This document shows, one piece after another, positions 1-11,871 of a stretch of 64,000 nucleotides of DNA. This DNA is from Prostheceraeus crozeri (taxonomy: Eukaryota > Platyhelminthes > Polycladida > Euryleptidae), in NCBI GenBank assembly GCA_907163375.1, contig CAJQUW010006150.1, positions 124,001 to 188,000 of the forward strand, given 5' to 3'. The translations under genes and the position numbers were made by a program. The notes below the pieces were generated by a model that worked only from the letters and a program-made list of their open reading frames with translations, was not told where the DNA came from and did not search any database. The number at the start of each line of letters is the position of its first letter. Position 1 is the stretch's first letter.

Positions 1-189
1 TGTCACATTCAGCACAGCACAATAAGCCTGCATAAACAAATGTGCAGAACCGATGGAGGCTCAAGCGCCTCTCATTGGTTAATCCTGTTCCCGTTTGCAC
101 TAATAGAGGCAGAGGTTAAGAAGCGTTAATGCATTGGGGCTCTAGAGGTGTGCACTGGGCAGCGTTCCCCCAAAACTAGCTTCAACCAG

Positions 190-305
190 ACCCGACTCGA
201 AAAAATCCGAGATGAACTCGAACCCGAACAAATGGAATATTGCCTGCCAACCCGACTCGAACCCGAAATTGCTTGTTAGTAGCCCGAACCCGATCCGATC
301 ACGAT
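190..305. repeat. Degenerate CCCGAA/ACTCGA low-complexity tract
   Basis: The stretch repeats variants of ACCCGACTCGAACCCGAA several times with interruptions. It is locally more GC-rich than its surroundings and has no open frame of note. A shorter relative (AACTCGAACTCGAACC) lies near 16430. It is best read as a decayed short tandem repeat. Confidence 0.5.
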
Positions 306-3300
306 CTTAATTTACTGTGTCGTTTAACGTGGTCTCAATCGTATGATTCGTCAGAATTCAGGCTTGAATTTGCACTATGCTCAAAAGTAAATTGATCTTT
401 TTTGGTCCTTGTGTCTAATTCAGAAATTAGTTTCTGTGGGTCACGCAGTGCGATATCTATGATCATTTGCATAGCTCATACATTCTTCGAAGAACATAGA
501 GCTATCTGATGATAGGATATCAATGATTTATTGATTTTATCTGTCATCAGCAATTGAAAAGCGAGAAACACATCAAGTGCACTCGCACGATGACGCGATG
601 CTATTAATCTGGAGCTTCATGTCGATGTAGCCAAAACAACTGGTTCACTGTTAATACATATGCATGGTCAGAGTACAACAAATATAGAAAGGGAACAGTT
701 AGAGAAAAATCTAGCAATTTGACAGAATGAATTTAGATAAATTCAAATAACTAAATATGCTAATTTTTTATGTATCATTGAATTTTAAATACGCTAAATT
801 AACTAAAACAAAGACATCAGATAGCTCCGTTGATGCTTTCGGAACGACAATTCCAGCTTACATCCTTCGGTCTTCCAGTTCGCTGTGGAATTGTGCTGTG
901 ACCTATAACTGTGACCAATAAATTGCTATTTGATAAAATTTGTCTGAGTTCAATCCTCTTTAAAAAAATTAAATAAAATGATCAATTCTTCACTCCATCA
1001 GCAATCACGTGACATTCCGTTTTTATGAAAACACTGCTATTGACTTTCATTCAATCAGAATCGGCATTACCCCGGAGTTGCTTTTACCAACGTTGGCATC
1101 AACTCCTGAGTTTATTCAGAATTTGTTCTGGGGTTAACACCGAGCTCCGGTAAACGGAGTAAGCACTTACATTTGCATCGAATATGAACTCACCTAAAGT
1201 AACTATATAGTGAACTTTATATCAGTCACACTCATTGGCTCTAACTATTTGTATCTCTTTCGTTACTGAGTTTTCCGGATCCAGTCTTCTACTATTTCCG
1301 AGAACTCCGGAGTTTTGCTTTCCTTGCGATCTTTAGTGGCCATATGGGGGGACCACTTCCCAGCTTTTTTAATTTCGTTGGTGAAAAAGATGAGATGCGC
1401 TGTATCACCCACGCAGTTTGACACCCTCCATTTTCCTCGAGACTCGTCTATGGCTTCATGTCAATTATCTGATTCTCAATTCTTCTTCGCCTTCGCTTGA
1501 GTAATTATTGAAGATACATGCGACTTCGAAGACTTTTGTTTTGTTCGAAGGTTTCAAACATTTCAATTTTTTGTTTGTAAGATGAGGTTAGTTCTCTTGC
1601 CCAATTCATCGCAAAGAGTTAATGAACAAATTCCAAATGAAATAACACGATACTTGATCTGAGAGCCAAATAACTGCCAAAGACATCGCACATGCAAGAT
1701 TGGACCTTGGGTAAGTAAACTTGGGTTTTCTATTAATGCTGCACATATACAAATCAAGTTACAAAAATTAATATTTTGTTTTCAATCTCAGTAGAACTAC
1801 ATGATAAGAGCATGAAGTTCTGATTTTTTTATCAAAATTCCAATGAATTTGCAGAATCTTTTGTATAAGAAATACTTGTGGTTATTAGCTATTTCATTTT
1901 GGGCTTGACAATTCCACGCATTGAATGTTCGTACATAGCCTATTGTATTTGCCACAAGCTTGCATGTATTTTGTTGCATTTGCGCATATTGGATTTTTAT
2001 ATATTTCATATAATCTATATCTTCGCAGTTCTGTTCTCACTCATAAAATGTCTCCAACAGCCAACTTTTATGAAAAAATTAATTCATTCCAATTTCGTGT
2101 TCTACATATGTTTAATCATGCTATCATTACGCAGCTATACTATTTATTAAGTTTGTTTATATTTCTGAATGATAAAATGAAAACAGTTATTTTGTTATCA
2201 TCAATGTGTAATTCGATCATCATTAAATCAAAAATCTTCAATTAATCAGTATATGAGTAAAGGTTAAATTAAAGGAAACCTTTATAACGTACTACATGTA
2301 CTTAGGGTACTAATTGCAATTATTGCAATGGAGGCGATATATCGACATTGATATTGATTGGTGCGTCAACATTGCGTCTTCAATGTCGGATATTACTCAG
2401 CATTTACATTAACTAAGAAGTCATTTGTTGAATGTAATCGGATGTTCGATGAATGTTAGCAGAAGCTCGCGTCAGTTAGTGAACAACTTTCAGATTCTAA
2501 CACTTACGTTAACGTTCTCATTTGAGGTATGGAATAGAATGGACAATAAACATGTTACTAGACATACACGTAGACTATAAATTACGGCATTAATAATCAC
2601 TAGGTCCATATTTGAAGAATTATAATCGATGTCTCAGAATTTCTTGGTTTCAGTTGCAAGTTATCGCCCAGACATCGAATAGAAAGTAGAAATAAAATTT
2701 TTAATTAACACAGCAATACTGTGATGGAATTATCGCAAAATAAGAATTTTGGCCTATAGAAGAATTTTTATGTCAACACAAAATACAAATAATGTACTTC
2801 AATTACTTGATTCTGATCATTTATTGAACAGTACAGAAGCACAGCCTGCAAGTTTATAATGTGCCTATAACTAATTGTCAAAGCAATACAAGCACACAGT
2901 GCATAGAAATGGTTCGGATGATCAAGGGCTAGTTGCACTTCCACAAGTAAGTCTGCAAATCGAGATTTGGAGCACAAACTCTCTAAAATAAAGACTCAAA
3001 GGTGATAGCAGTGCCAAATAGATACTGCTAGTTGTTAGCAGTAATCATGATGATTTCCTTGGCAAATTATTAATTTGGGGCCAGGTCTTTGTCTTTTGAT
3101 GATGATAGTGCTTTTTATTAGGCCTCTATTGTCTTTAACACATAAACCTCCCAAAAATAATGGAGCACATGAGGACCAGCTTTGTGGTTCATGTCTTCAA
3201 TGACTCATTATCACACGGCATCTGAGCATTAAAGATATGTATAGCTAGTGTCTCTGATTGAACTAGAATGAATACATTGATTAAAAATAGCTTATCATGA

Positions 3301-3467
3301 TTTGCGTCATCAAGGATGAAAAATAGCATTGAACGAGTGGCCTGTTCCTTTATTTATGGTTTGTTATCCACAATCCTCCATTTTGTATTGGAAAAATTAT
3401 ACATGAAATAGTGGTTTTGTTCAACAAATACTCGGACATTGTTCATCCAATATCATCCAGTTCAGGC
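306..3467. other. No recognisable gene or element
   Basis: The region is AT-rich. Its open frames (for example 1878-2150 and 2768-2977) have the composition of chance frames and match no family I recognise. Good-looking plus-strand splice donors (GTAAGT) occur near 1709 and 2945, but no convincing coding sequence precedes them. A weak inverted pair with GACATTGATATT-like arms lies around 2340-2395. Confidence 0.4.
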
Positions 3468-4200
3468 AATTCATATTCTAGCCCGCCACAAATTGTTACG
3501 GTTTCAAGAGTGGGTTCATCGTGTAGAGAAAAATCTCTTATCAACATATCAAAAATCTTGGAAAATCTAATTGGTGGACCACCCTGAACTTTCCAACTGA
3601 AGTCACAAGCCTTTTCCAAATGTAATAACTGGTATTGAGCATCAATGAACATGTTTACTCCAATGAAACCGCAGATACAGACCGCAACAGCCAATCAAAA
3701 TGATGCGTTGCAGCTTCGTCTCGCTTGCTGCATTTACCTTCCACCGTAGACTTCTTCATGTTAGTATCTGGACAGGAAATTTGTTGATGTGTACACTTGA
3801 AGGGATAGTCATCCATATTGTAGCCGTTGCCTACTTAATAGCATCTCCTGGACAACAACTCGACAGCTTCCTGTCCAGATACTAACATTAAGAAGTCTAT
3901 GGTGCAAGGAGTAAGTGAGTGCAAGCAGTAAATGGAGTAAGTGAGACGAAGCTGCAACTCATCATTTTGATTGGCTGTTGCGGTCTGTATCAGCGATTTC
4001 ATTAAAGCAAGCGTGTTCGCTGAGGCCTAGTACCCGTCATTATATTTGGAATAGACTCGTGACTTCAACTGGAAAGTTCAGAGTGTTCCACTAACTAGAT
4101 TTTCCTAGATTTTTGATATGTTGATAAGGGATTTTTTTCTCTACAAGATGAACCCACTCTTGAAACTGCAGCAATTCGTGGCGGGTTGAAGTGTAACTCG
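3468..4200. repeat. Long imperfect foldback (inverted repeat)
   Basis: The left arm (about 3468-3778) matches the reverse complement of the right arm (about 3868-4200), with an 89-bp loop. Matching landmarks are the segment ending GTCTGTATC near 3675 and 3990 and the segment GTTAGTATCTGGACAGGAA at the loop edge. The right arm has about 20 extra bases near 3910. The left arm read on the minus strand keeps an 83-codon open frame (3443-3694) that ends in an acidic stretch; I do not recognise this protein. The right arm has lost the frame. It could be a foldback transposon or an inverted duplication of a gene fragment. Divergence between arms, by eye about 10-15 percent, implies some age. Confidence 0.75.
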
Positions 4201-4499
4201 CTGCAGGTTGCCTTATTACTTTTTTGAACTTTGTGGCTTTTGATTCTATGAAATTTTCTAGTAATATACAAAAATGCTTTCTCATCAGGTTGCAAGGTCT
4301 CAACCTCGGTGAGAATTTCACTTCGAACTTAAAATCAAGCTTTTCTGGATATGTTTTTGCATAGTCTGAATTTTGATATCTTTTTCAACTCTAGCCGCCT
4401 CGAACTCAACAATCAGTAACCTCAAGTAAATGTAGTTGACCAGGTGACGGGAGATCATCTTTCTGAGAAAGTTATACAACAGTAATCAAAACTCCCCTT

Positions 4500-5265
4500 C
4501 TCAGTTTATAGGCCGATATAATAAAGTAAAAGCTAAACGTGTCAAAGACAGGCCCTCGGCGTCCAGCGCTTTCAACAGTCGATGTTCGGATGGCACAAAT
4601 GCAGCCCTTGTGAAGGTTTATATAAGAGTGAATGATGTCAAGAACTGTGTTGCATGAATGATTGGCTGTTGAACTTTGAAGCTAGATTGCAAAAAGATAA
4701 TTCATGTTTCCTATTGATTGCTGGCTTAAGTTGTGTGATTGCTTTGGCTTCTGTCACTGTTGTATCTCGTGTGTTGGTCAGTTTGCTAACGAGACCGACC
4801 TGAAAAGTCCCGATGTCGCCAGCGCCAATATGTTTTCTATTAAGTGTTGATAAAGGGCGCTCGATGTACTTTTGTCTTTTTATGGCTCGCTTATGTTCTT
4901 GATGCCTCGTCTTAGGCCTCAGCCACACTGAGCGCAAAGCAAACACGAGCGTCCCGAGCAAGTGCGGATAAACGTATGTCTGCAAGCTATCAATCGCTAT
5001 CGTTTGCTTTACTCGCAGTGTGGCAGGCTACACTGCAATGATGACTTCATATTTGCTGCAAAACGCTTTGCTCGGAAACGCTTGGAAAAGCTCGCAGTAT
5101 GGCTGAGGCTTTAAGCATTCTCGCTGTTTTGCCAATATAGAATTCATTACACATTCTACAGGTGCATTTGCACACAACAAACTTTTTCCGGCAAATATTA
5201 CTCTTACATTCAAGGCAATCTCTCAAGTAAATGGCATAACACTGAAATACGAGTAGAATCACCAC
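4500..5265 (-). mobile_element. Penelope-like element, 3' part with GIY-YIG domain
   Basis: Read on the minus strand, 5265-5111 encodes a Cys-rich run followed by CTCRMCNEFYIGKTARM. This is the zinc-binding and GIY-YIG nuclease start typical of PLEs (Cys-x2-Cys, then YIG-x-T-x-R). After a MITE insertion the domain resumes at 4914 with the EHKRAI helix, a histidine-containing segment, and TEAKAITQLKPAINRK, the conserved EA..I...KP.(I/L)N end. The 3' untranslated part (about 4500-4637) carries a GCATTTGTGCCATCCGAACA-like motif resembling PLE tails. The reverse transcriptase is missing, so this is a 5'-truncated copy. In PLEs the nuclease nicks target DNA for target-primed reverse transcription. 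The family call rests on motif layout only. Confidence 0.75.
4915..5110. mobile_element. MITE (Harbinger-like) inserted in the PLE
   Basis: This 196-bp element has terminal inverted repeats: GGCCTCAGCCACACTGAGCG on the left and AGCCTCAGCCATACTGCGAG on the right (reverse complement). It is flanked by TTA on both sides (4912-4914 and 5111-5113), the 3-bp duplication typical of PIF/Harbinger elements. It has no coding capacity. It sits inside the GIY-YIG domain of the surrounding PLE, and the PLE frame continues in register across the site once the element and one TTA are set aside. That supports both the boundaries and the duplication length. Confidence 0.8.
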
Positions 5266-5398
5266 AACTCCTCTCCCCTCCTTTGCGTTGAGCGAAAAAT
5301 TAGAGAAGTTGCCTCTTCAAAAAGTGACTTGTCACCATAGAAAGCTAAGAGCTTGTAACCGATCCAAACACTGATCGCGAATCGCGATCATTAAATAA

Positions 5399-5502
5399 GA
5401 GATATTGCATGATTATTCGAAGGAAAAATATCATATTAACCGAAGGCCGCAGGCCTGAGGTTAATATCTATTTTTCCTGAGAATAATCATGCAATATCTG
5501 TT
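5399..5502. repeat. Short palindromic element
   Basis: AGATATTGCATGATTATTC at 5399 pairs with its reverse complement ending at 5502, and the pairing continues to a GAAGGCCGCAGGCC centre. The whole segment folds into one hairpin of nearly 50 bp per arm with few mismatches. It has the form of a miniature palindromic transposon. It lies about 240 bp upstream of the Crypton-type fragment, but no functional link is visible. Confidence 0.7.
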
Positions 5503-5738
5503 ATAATACATACTAGTTCAATGATAGACATCCGACTACTTATTAACCTTTTCCCTACTTATTAACCTCTTTTCCACTTATTAACTGGTATCATAGAAAG
5601 TGTAGGCTATCTGTGTCCAAAAGTTGGTCAGAATTAGATATCTCATGAATATGCATACGTCATGCTATATACGATGGGAATGTAATGCATAGACTTGGAT
5701 ACAAATATTGAAATATTACAAATATTAGGCATATTAAG

Positions 5739-6255
5739 ATGGACCTGCTAGACCAAGCGCCTACCGCAATACTAGATTTTTCTGTCATTCCAGGCGGAAT
5801 GATTTCAGGATTAAGTGGAGCTGAAGTAGACAAATTAATGAAGCAATATGAAATACCGCCGAACTGTGCAACAGCATCACGATTTTCAATGCCGCAATCG
5901 GACGCAGCAATTCAAACATTGAAAAAAGACAGCATACCATTAGCGACTGTCCGAAGAAATAAATGGAGTGTCAACATATTCACTGAGTGGCAAAGCCAAC
6001 GCATAACAAAATTGCTGCCACAAGAACATTTCGCAAATGAATTAGAAAAGCAAATAAGTGAGATCAAGCAGCCAGATGCTCTTGATTACTGGTTCAGTAA
6101 TCGCACTTGAAGTAAGGAAACGCGATGGCACAAGATATCCGCGTGACAGTTTGGTTTCTATTATGGCGGGTTTGAATGCAACAATCAAAGACTACATCGG
6201 TCCAACAGCAGCGCTCAAATTGACAACAGGCCGGGATCACTTAATCTCAGTGTAA
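5739..6255 (+). pseudogene. Crypton-type recombinase (DUF3504-like), N-terminal part
   Basis: The frame at 5739-6110 contains the segment KWSVNIFTEWQSQR, and a second frame overlapping its end reads EVRKRDGTRYPRDSLVSIMA. Together these match the start of the DUF3504 domain of Crypton tyrosine-recombinase elements and their domesticated relatives (ZMYM2/3/4, QRICH1, KCTD1): a W-x-F-x-EW helix, then a WL..F..EVRK.DG..YP..SL motif. A one-base frameshift near 6100 separates the two frames. The catalytic C-terminal half is absent here; related C-terminal sequence lies at 50920-51770. The ATG at 5739 is the first in frame. A host gene exon cannot be fully excluded, but the frameshift favours a decayed element. 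Confidence 0.65.
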
Positions 6256-6668
6256 ACAATTTAAAAAAAAGAACTCATATCGACAGCGTCAAACATGTTC
6301 AACTTCAATGCAGATTGTATCGTGCATTTTATCAAAGCACAAAATAGTGTTTTCTGTGCTTTCGTATTTCTGCGAGTATATGAAGTTTGTTAAGTTTTCA
6401 GTATTTTTCAATTATTCCATTATTGTGAAGCGATTTCATAGCTTTTAGTGGTCATTAACATTGATATCTGATTTTACTAAAATCAGTCATGAGCTCCTAG
6501 GAGTACTTCGATATCTCAACTACTTATTAACCGCAATTATAGAATTATATAATACTCCTACGAATTTAAATTTACTATTTATTAACTGGTATAACCGGAC
6601 CAAGTATGTATTATCAGCAACAAGAATTCATAGAATTGATTAATCGCACCTGCCTCTATGGCAATCTG

Positions 6669-6753
6669 TGGATCGACCATGGATATCTACATAGGAGCGC
6701 AGCGACCAACTAGGATTCCCTGACATAGTATAAAGATATCCATGGATCGACAA
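6669..6753. repeat. Short inverted repeat
   Basis: GTGGATCGACCATGGATATC pairs with GATATCCATGGATCGAC about 45 bp away, giving a stem of roughly 17-20 bp. No coding content. It could be the remains of a small palindromic element. Confidence 0.5.
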
Positions 6754-6847
6754 AACCTGTTCGTTTGCACACTTATGGCATTCAATGTGAATATAAACTT
6801 CAGGATGCTGTCATACACTAAAGCCATGTGAACTTAACTTTAAAAAG

Positions 6848-7093
6848 GTGTGGAGAGAACGGAAAAGGAAGAATGCACGGACGAGTGATGTCGAACAGAC
6901 GAAGTCAGATTCAGCTGCTGACAATGCTTCAAGTTTTCTTCTTTTTACAAAATGCACATGTCCGATTTGCATAGTTTGCATAATAATGATGTGGGTAGAA
7001 CATATCCTTGATTACATGCAACTGTATGACGATTGATTAATTTTTACAGATTGTAGACAAATTTGACCATGCGTGGGAAAACCCATAAGTACT
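6848..7093 (+). repeat. Dispersed repeat, half copy of the 58251-58883 foldback
   Basis: This segment aligns in the same orientation with about 58635-58883. Shared blocks include GTCGAACAGACGAAGTCAGA, TATGTGGGTAGAA, TGACGATTGATT and an end resembling ACCCACAAGTACC (here ACCCATAAGTACT). The matching left arm is not present here, so it is a one-sided copy. A small open frame (6848-7036) is shared chance coding, not a gene. Confidence 0.7.
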
Positions 7094-7604
7094 GAATTCG
7101 CATCATATTTTAAAGACTTAGGAATTAGGATGACTTCCACATGCCCAATGAACACAAAATGATTCTTTAAAGGTGCCATTTCTACTGTGAAAGTTTAATT
7201 GGCACAACTTACATGACATCTGATCTGCGTCGATCAACACTGGATCAAGCCATTCATCTGAAATGGATGAATCATCTTACAACCGTCTATGCACTCGAAC
7301 TTACCTCTTCTGCGCAACAGATCGAGACACACATCAGATACATTATCAATCTACTTTCATCTATTCATTACATTATTCGGAACAGTCAATCCTTGAAACA
7401 AATCAGGTGGCCCACCAGTGGTAGGTATCACTGCATCTGCGATTGCTTTTTAAGTCGCCTGCAGCGTCGCTGTGGCTTCCTGTCTCCTCTCTGTAGTGCT
7501 ACGTGTCAATCAGAGATACTATGCTGAAGGCTCACATGCAGGGTACTCAGTGCAAGTGACACTTAAGATAATTCCTGATTCTCTAATGTATCAAATTAGC
7601 AGGG
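7094..7604. other. Unassigned
   Basis: It contains a 104-codon open frame (7213-7527) with no motif I recognise and no clear start context. Nothing else supports a gene. Confidence 0.35.
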
Positions 7605-8335
7605 GTAGGGAACACCTATGATCGGCGATGATATCATTTTATTTTTTATAATGATAATATGCCATTTTTTAATGAAATATATGTAGGCCTACACCACAAA
7701 TAGATCTAGTCATGCGAATTTTTCGATTTACACTCCTACCATGATGCTCATGCTGCTCTTAGCAATGAGACTGAAATTAGATTGCATGCGGCATCGATAT
7801 ATTCCAAATAATAGAAGACCGAAGAAAGCAGTTTGGTCATGCAAATTTTCTCGTATATCGAGTTAGGTAGGGCCTATGGCCCATACATTAGACATCGCAA
7901 GTTTTGATTTAAGCTTTATACACTCGAATTACAAATATGACTACAATATGCAGTCGGCTAGGCTAACAGCATCTAAAGTACGAAAAAAGGCTAAAATGTA
8001 TAGATTACAGTCAAGACTTCAAAAACATCAAGACAGTGTTACTTGTATTAATGAGTTGTTTGACAATCTGTGTGATAGATAAACAATAGCCTGTTGCTTA
8101 ACTATACATGAGTCAACCAGTGCGGAAGGACATGGGCAGAAGAAACGAAAGACACTAAATTTGCTCCAATACAAAATGCGAAGAAACTATGATTGAAAAA
8201 TATAATGGAACAAAAATTTTTGATGATACAATTATATATCATTTTTTAAAAAATAAAGTGATGCAAAATGATATCATTTTTCCTCAGAATAAAATGATAT
8301 CATGTTATCATTGCCGATCTTTGGGGAACACACAA
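7605..8335 (+). mobile_element. Possible short TIR element with a small open frame
   Basis: The left end (GGTAGGGAACACCTATGATC, then GGCGATGATATCATTTTATT) matches the reverse complement of the right end near 8268-8335, which carries AATAAAATGATATCAT, then GCCGATC and GGGGAACA. Between them a 68-codon frame (7876-8082) encodes a Lys/Arg/Gln-rich probable coiled coil (SKVRKKAKMYRLQSRLQKH). That is faintly like the coiled coil next to the THAP domain of P-element transposases, but too short to assign. No target duplication could be settled. It is probably a non-autonomous DNA transposon. Confidence 0.45.
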
Positions 8336-9094
8336 TGCATGTATGTCCAGTGTACCTCCCACTTCAACTACCGGTATCCCAGGTGCCCGTTACGCAATTG
8401 AGATCTTGCCATCTTCAGTTTTCTGATGGAGCCATCTTCCTTGCTGCTCTTGTTGCATCTTTGGTAGCAAAAAACTCTCAAAGATAAAATAGTTCCACGT
8501 TATGGTCATTATACGTGAGCAATGTTGGTTTCAAAGTTAAATTTCTTATTTGATAGAAGAGTTTTGATAAAGTTATCGCTCTATCGGAATTTTCTAATTT
8601 CATAAACACTCTAGCAAAAGTCGATAACTGTTTATGATCTTTGATATATTTCTATATCTAGATAAAGGAGTAGCTTTATGCTTGCGGTACCTTTAATGTT
8701 AGTTTCAAAGAATGTCGATTTCCTCTCTTCCGTTTTGAGGAAACGTATTATCCTTGTGGATTTTTAATAAAATCTACAGAAACAGGAAAGAAAACTATTC
8801 TACCCTTCTTCGAAATTAAGCGTAGCTGGAGTAGCGCTTGCAATCACGAGATTTGTTCAAATTGGTCGTAGGTTGACGGCATCATCATTTCGTTGACAAT
8901 ACTGTCGATTGTCAATCCTGTCCGAGTGCGTTAGACAGTTACAAAGTGAGATAATTGTGTATTAGAAGAGCTACTGGAAATTTCATGATACAAGCGCTCA
9001 TCAAATAGACAAAGAAGTACCAATGGAGAGACACCTGTACATGTCGCACGTGAGAAAGTAAAGAACTGCTTGATGCACTGAGTAACGACTACAT
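8336..9094. other. Unassigned
   Basis: No coding sequence or repeat structure that I can support. Short open frames here have chance composition. Confidence 0.35.
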
Positions 9095-9832
9095 ATAGTC
9101 CGACAGCCAGGACGAGTTTCTGCAGGGCCAAACGAGGCCGAAAATGAGACTTTCACAGAATAATGTACACCTTAGCCCTACATCAAATCTGCGCGTCTGC
9201 TGAGTCTTAATTACAGTGCGCGGCATGTAGTTCCTCTTCTTGTCATGCACGATCAAAGGGAAGCACATGTCTATCCAGTAGGACACATATTGCAGTTGTT
9301 GGTTAGAGTGAATGTTTTCGCTTATTATGGTAAAAATACTCCATCTAGAGCCATAATTTTTGACATGGAAGTCATCAAGTCATTTCTTATTATGTGGATG
9401 TGTTATTATCATGTTTCTGATCGGCAATGTTTGTGAAAATGTGGCTAAATGTGACCCAAATTGCTCAAAATGTATTTGCCGACAGTAGGAGGCTTGCCAA
9501 CTCTGACACTGTTTAGCTTCATAAACAGGGTTGCATGAACATGATAGGAAATGGCCTGAAGACATTCCATGTCAAAAATTAAGGCTCTAGACGCCGCATT
9601 TTACCGTAATAGGTGAAGACATGGAAAAATTCATTTTAACCAAAAGCTGCGAGCTGTGTCACATCGGATTAACAAGTGTTTTTCTTTGATCGCGTCTGAC
9701 AAGAAGAGGAACTAACTAGAACTCGGCAGACGCGCAGAATCGATCGTAATAGATATGTGGTGTGCGTCATTGTGTAAAAGTCTCATTTTCGGACTCGTTC
9801 CTTACAGAAACTCGTTGTGGCTGCCGGACTAA
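9095..9832. repeat. Long foldback element with two-part arms
   Basis: The left arm (9095 to about 9385) pairs with the right arm (about 9546 to 9832). Paired landmarks are CCGAAAATGAGACTTTCACA, AGTTCCTCTTCTTGTCA with GATCAAAG, and an inner block with TCTAGAGCC plus AATTTTTGACATGGAA. The outer ends are AGTCCGACAGCC-like. The central loop is about 160 bp. Minus-strand frames at 8931-9286 overlap the left arm and are not genes. It is consistent with a foldback or long-TIR MITE. Confidence 0.8.
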
Positions 9833-11871
9833 TAGAGACATGTTCGGCTCCGATTCCTGCTGCGGAACCTAATCAGCACCGGAATCAATTAACTGAACAG
9901 GAACCGAAATGCAGCTTTTACAAGACTAATGGGGGATTATGCATGATGCAGGTGATATGGCAAATTCATCTTTTCTTACGGTGCTTGGATTAAACTCATG
10001 TTACATGTACAAATAAGCTTGCAATCTCGCCTATTATACTGTGGTGCCGCTGAGCAACGAACCTGAGGTTCAATTTTTTACCATGGTGTTGGTGTTGGCC
10101 TATATAGAAATATCAACGTGATTTGCATGTGACATGCATTAATGATGGCATGATGATGATGACGAAGAATGATACAGTTAAAGTAATAGTCAAGCATAAG
10201 TTTGACTGATGTGTTTAGCTGTAATATATATATGTATGTCATGTAGGTTGTCGCCAGACAATTTAAATAGGCTTATAAACGTCCATAGAATCTAACAGCT
10301 ATAAGTAATGGGAACCGACAGATTGAAACTTTGTGAGTGTACATCCCATTTATTGCTTGCATTTACGAACGAGCGCGAATGTAATATCGCGCATGAGATG
10401 ATCGTGGGAAATCTTTGTAATTGCTTAAAGAACTTAACTTAATGGCAGAAATGAGAGAGATGATAATAAACTGATATATTTTTGTGTGTTGTCAAATTTC
10501 AAACTATCACTAAGGAGCTCACAAACTTCACTGAGCGTGATGTGTGCTTACCTCAGGAGGCAATCAACATAACATGTATTTTACACCGCGGTGCTATTCG
10601 ATGGAGGTCCTATATTGCATGCGTTAAAAGTAGTTCAGCGATAATGACAAAAAAGAAGAAAGAACTCAGGCCCATCATCACATGAAGCTGAATAAGAAAA
10701 GTCCCTACAACAAAATTTCGACCAATTAGAATCTCAATTTCAGGGTTGCGAAATTCTGGGAGCAATTTTAAACGGTTACTGCCAGACTTGGCGCAACTGG
10801 TGAAACTTCTTCAAGCATCGCGGCTGCACAGTTCCCAGCAAGTCTGTATATTCGGCTGCTGGATACAATCACAGGGTAGCTCGCAAAATCCATACTCTGC
10901 TAAGACAAACTGCAGGCCTAATAGGGCTCTCTTTTCAATTTTGTTGACTCATATTTGGATTTCACTTGATGAAAGATGTATTTGCTTTTCCGAGGACATA
11001 TTGATAACCTTCACACCCGTGTTCACGCCGCACTATGTCACGGTCGGTATTCAACGTTTACTTCCTCTCAATGAACTAATAACGTACTGATGCTTTGCCT
11101 TACCAAGATTGACTGACTTGAAAGGATTGCAATCCTTGGTACTGCTTCTAATACAAAGATTTCTGATATTAGATTTTAAAATTTGATTCCTCTGATTTCG
11201 GGATGCGCTTCCAGAATATATGACTGTTCACAGTGTAATGTATATAAAGAGAAGAAAACTAATCTGGCACTTTCCCTTTGTTGTAGCACTGATTACTTTG
11301 CGCAACCTGATGAGGTTATTGAACTTGATGAATAAACGCGGATAAAAATCTGCATTATTATTAATAATCTTGATTACATCTCTATTATGGCATTATAAGG
11401 TATAGCGCAAATATCTACTATAAGGACCTATAAAAGCGCAAGAAATCAAGTGAACTACAGATTAAAAAAATTCGAGAGCTTTGTTGCAGCAGAACCTGTT
11501 GCTAAACATGAGACAACTAGTAAGCTTAGTATCTACTAGTTCCGGTCATTAGAGTTGATGATGACTTTCTTTAAAACTAATTCTCATATCATGCTAACCT
11601 TTTTTCGGATAATTTGAAGTCTAACGGATTTTTTGATAAAAAAATTCAGTTTGCATGCAGAATAACAAATAATTGCCGCATCGTATATATAATATGATAA
11701 TATTAATATGAATTCCACTGAATTGTAGTGATAAACAAAAGTATCGAATACTTCAGATTCGTGGTACTAATTTCGCTTTCAATATTTACCAAGGTGCATT
11801 TGCTTTTTTGCATTTCAACCTATTAGAGCCTGTAGTACACCAAAATAATAGCAATTATTACAGTTCTAATT
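9833..11871. other. Mostly unassigned; possible LINE tail near 11330-11375
   Basis: Frames at 10482-10685 and 10746-11090 match nothing I recognise. AATAAACG followed shortly by ATTATTATTAATAATC near 11330-11375 resembles the polyadenylation-like signal plus (TTA)n tail of the LINE fragments at 24.5 kb, but the preceding sequence gives no reverse transcriptase residues I trust. Confidence 0.3.

Noticed and set aside
946-970. GTTCAATCC-like sequence suggesting a tRNA T-arm
   Set aside because: No matching acceptor, D or anticodon stems surround it.
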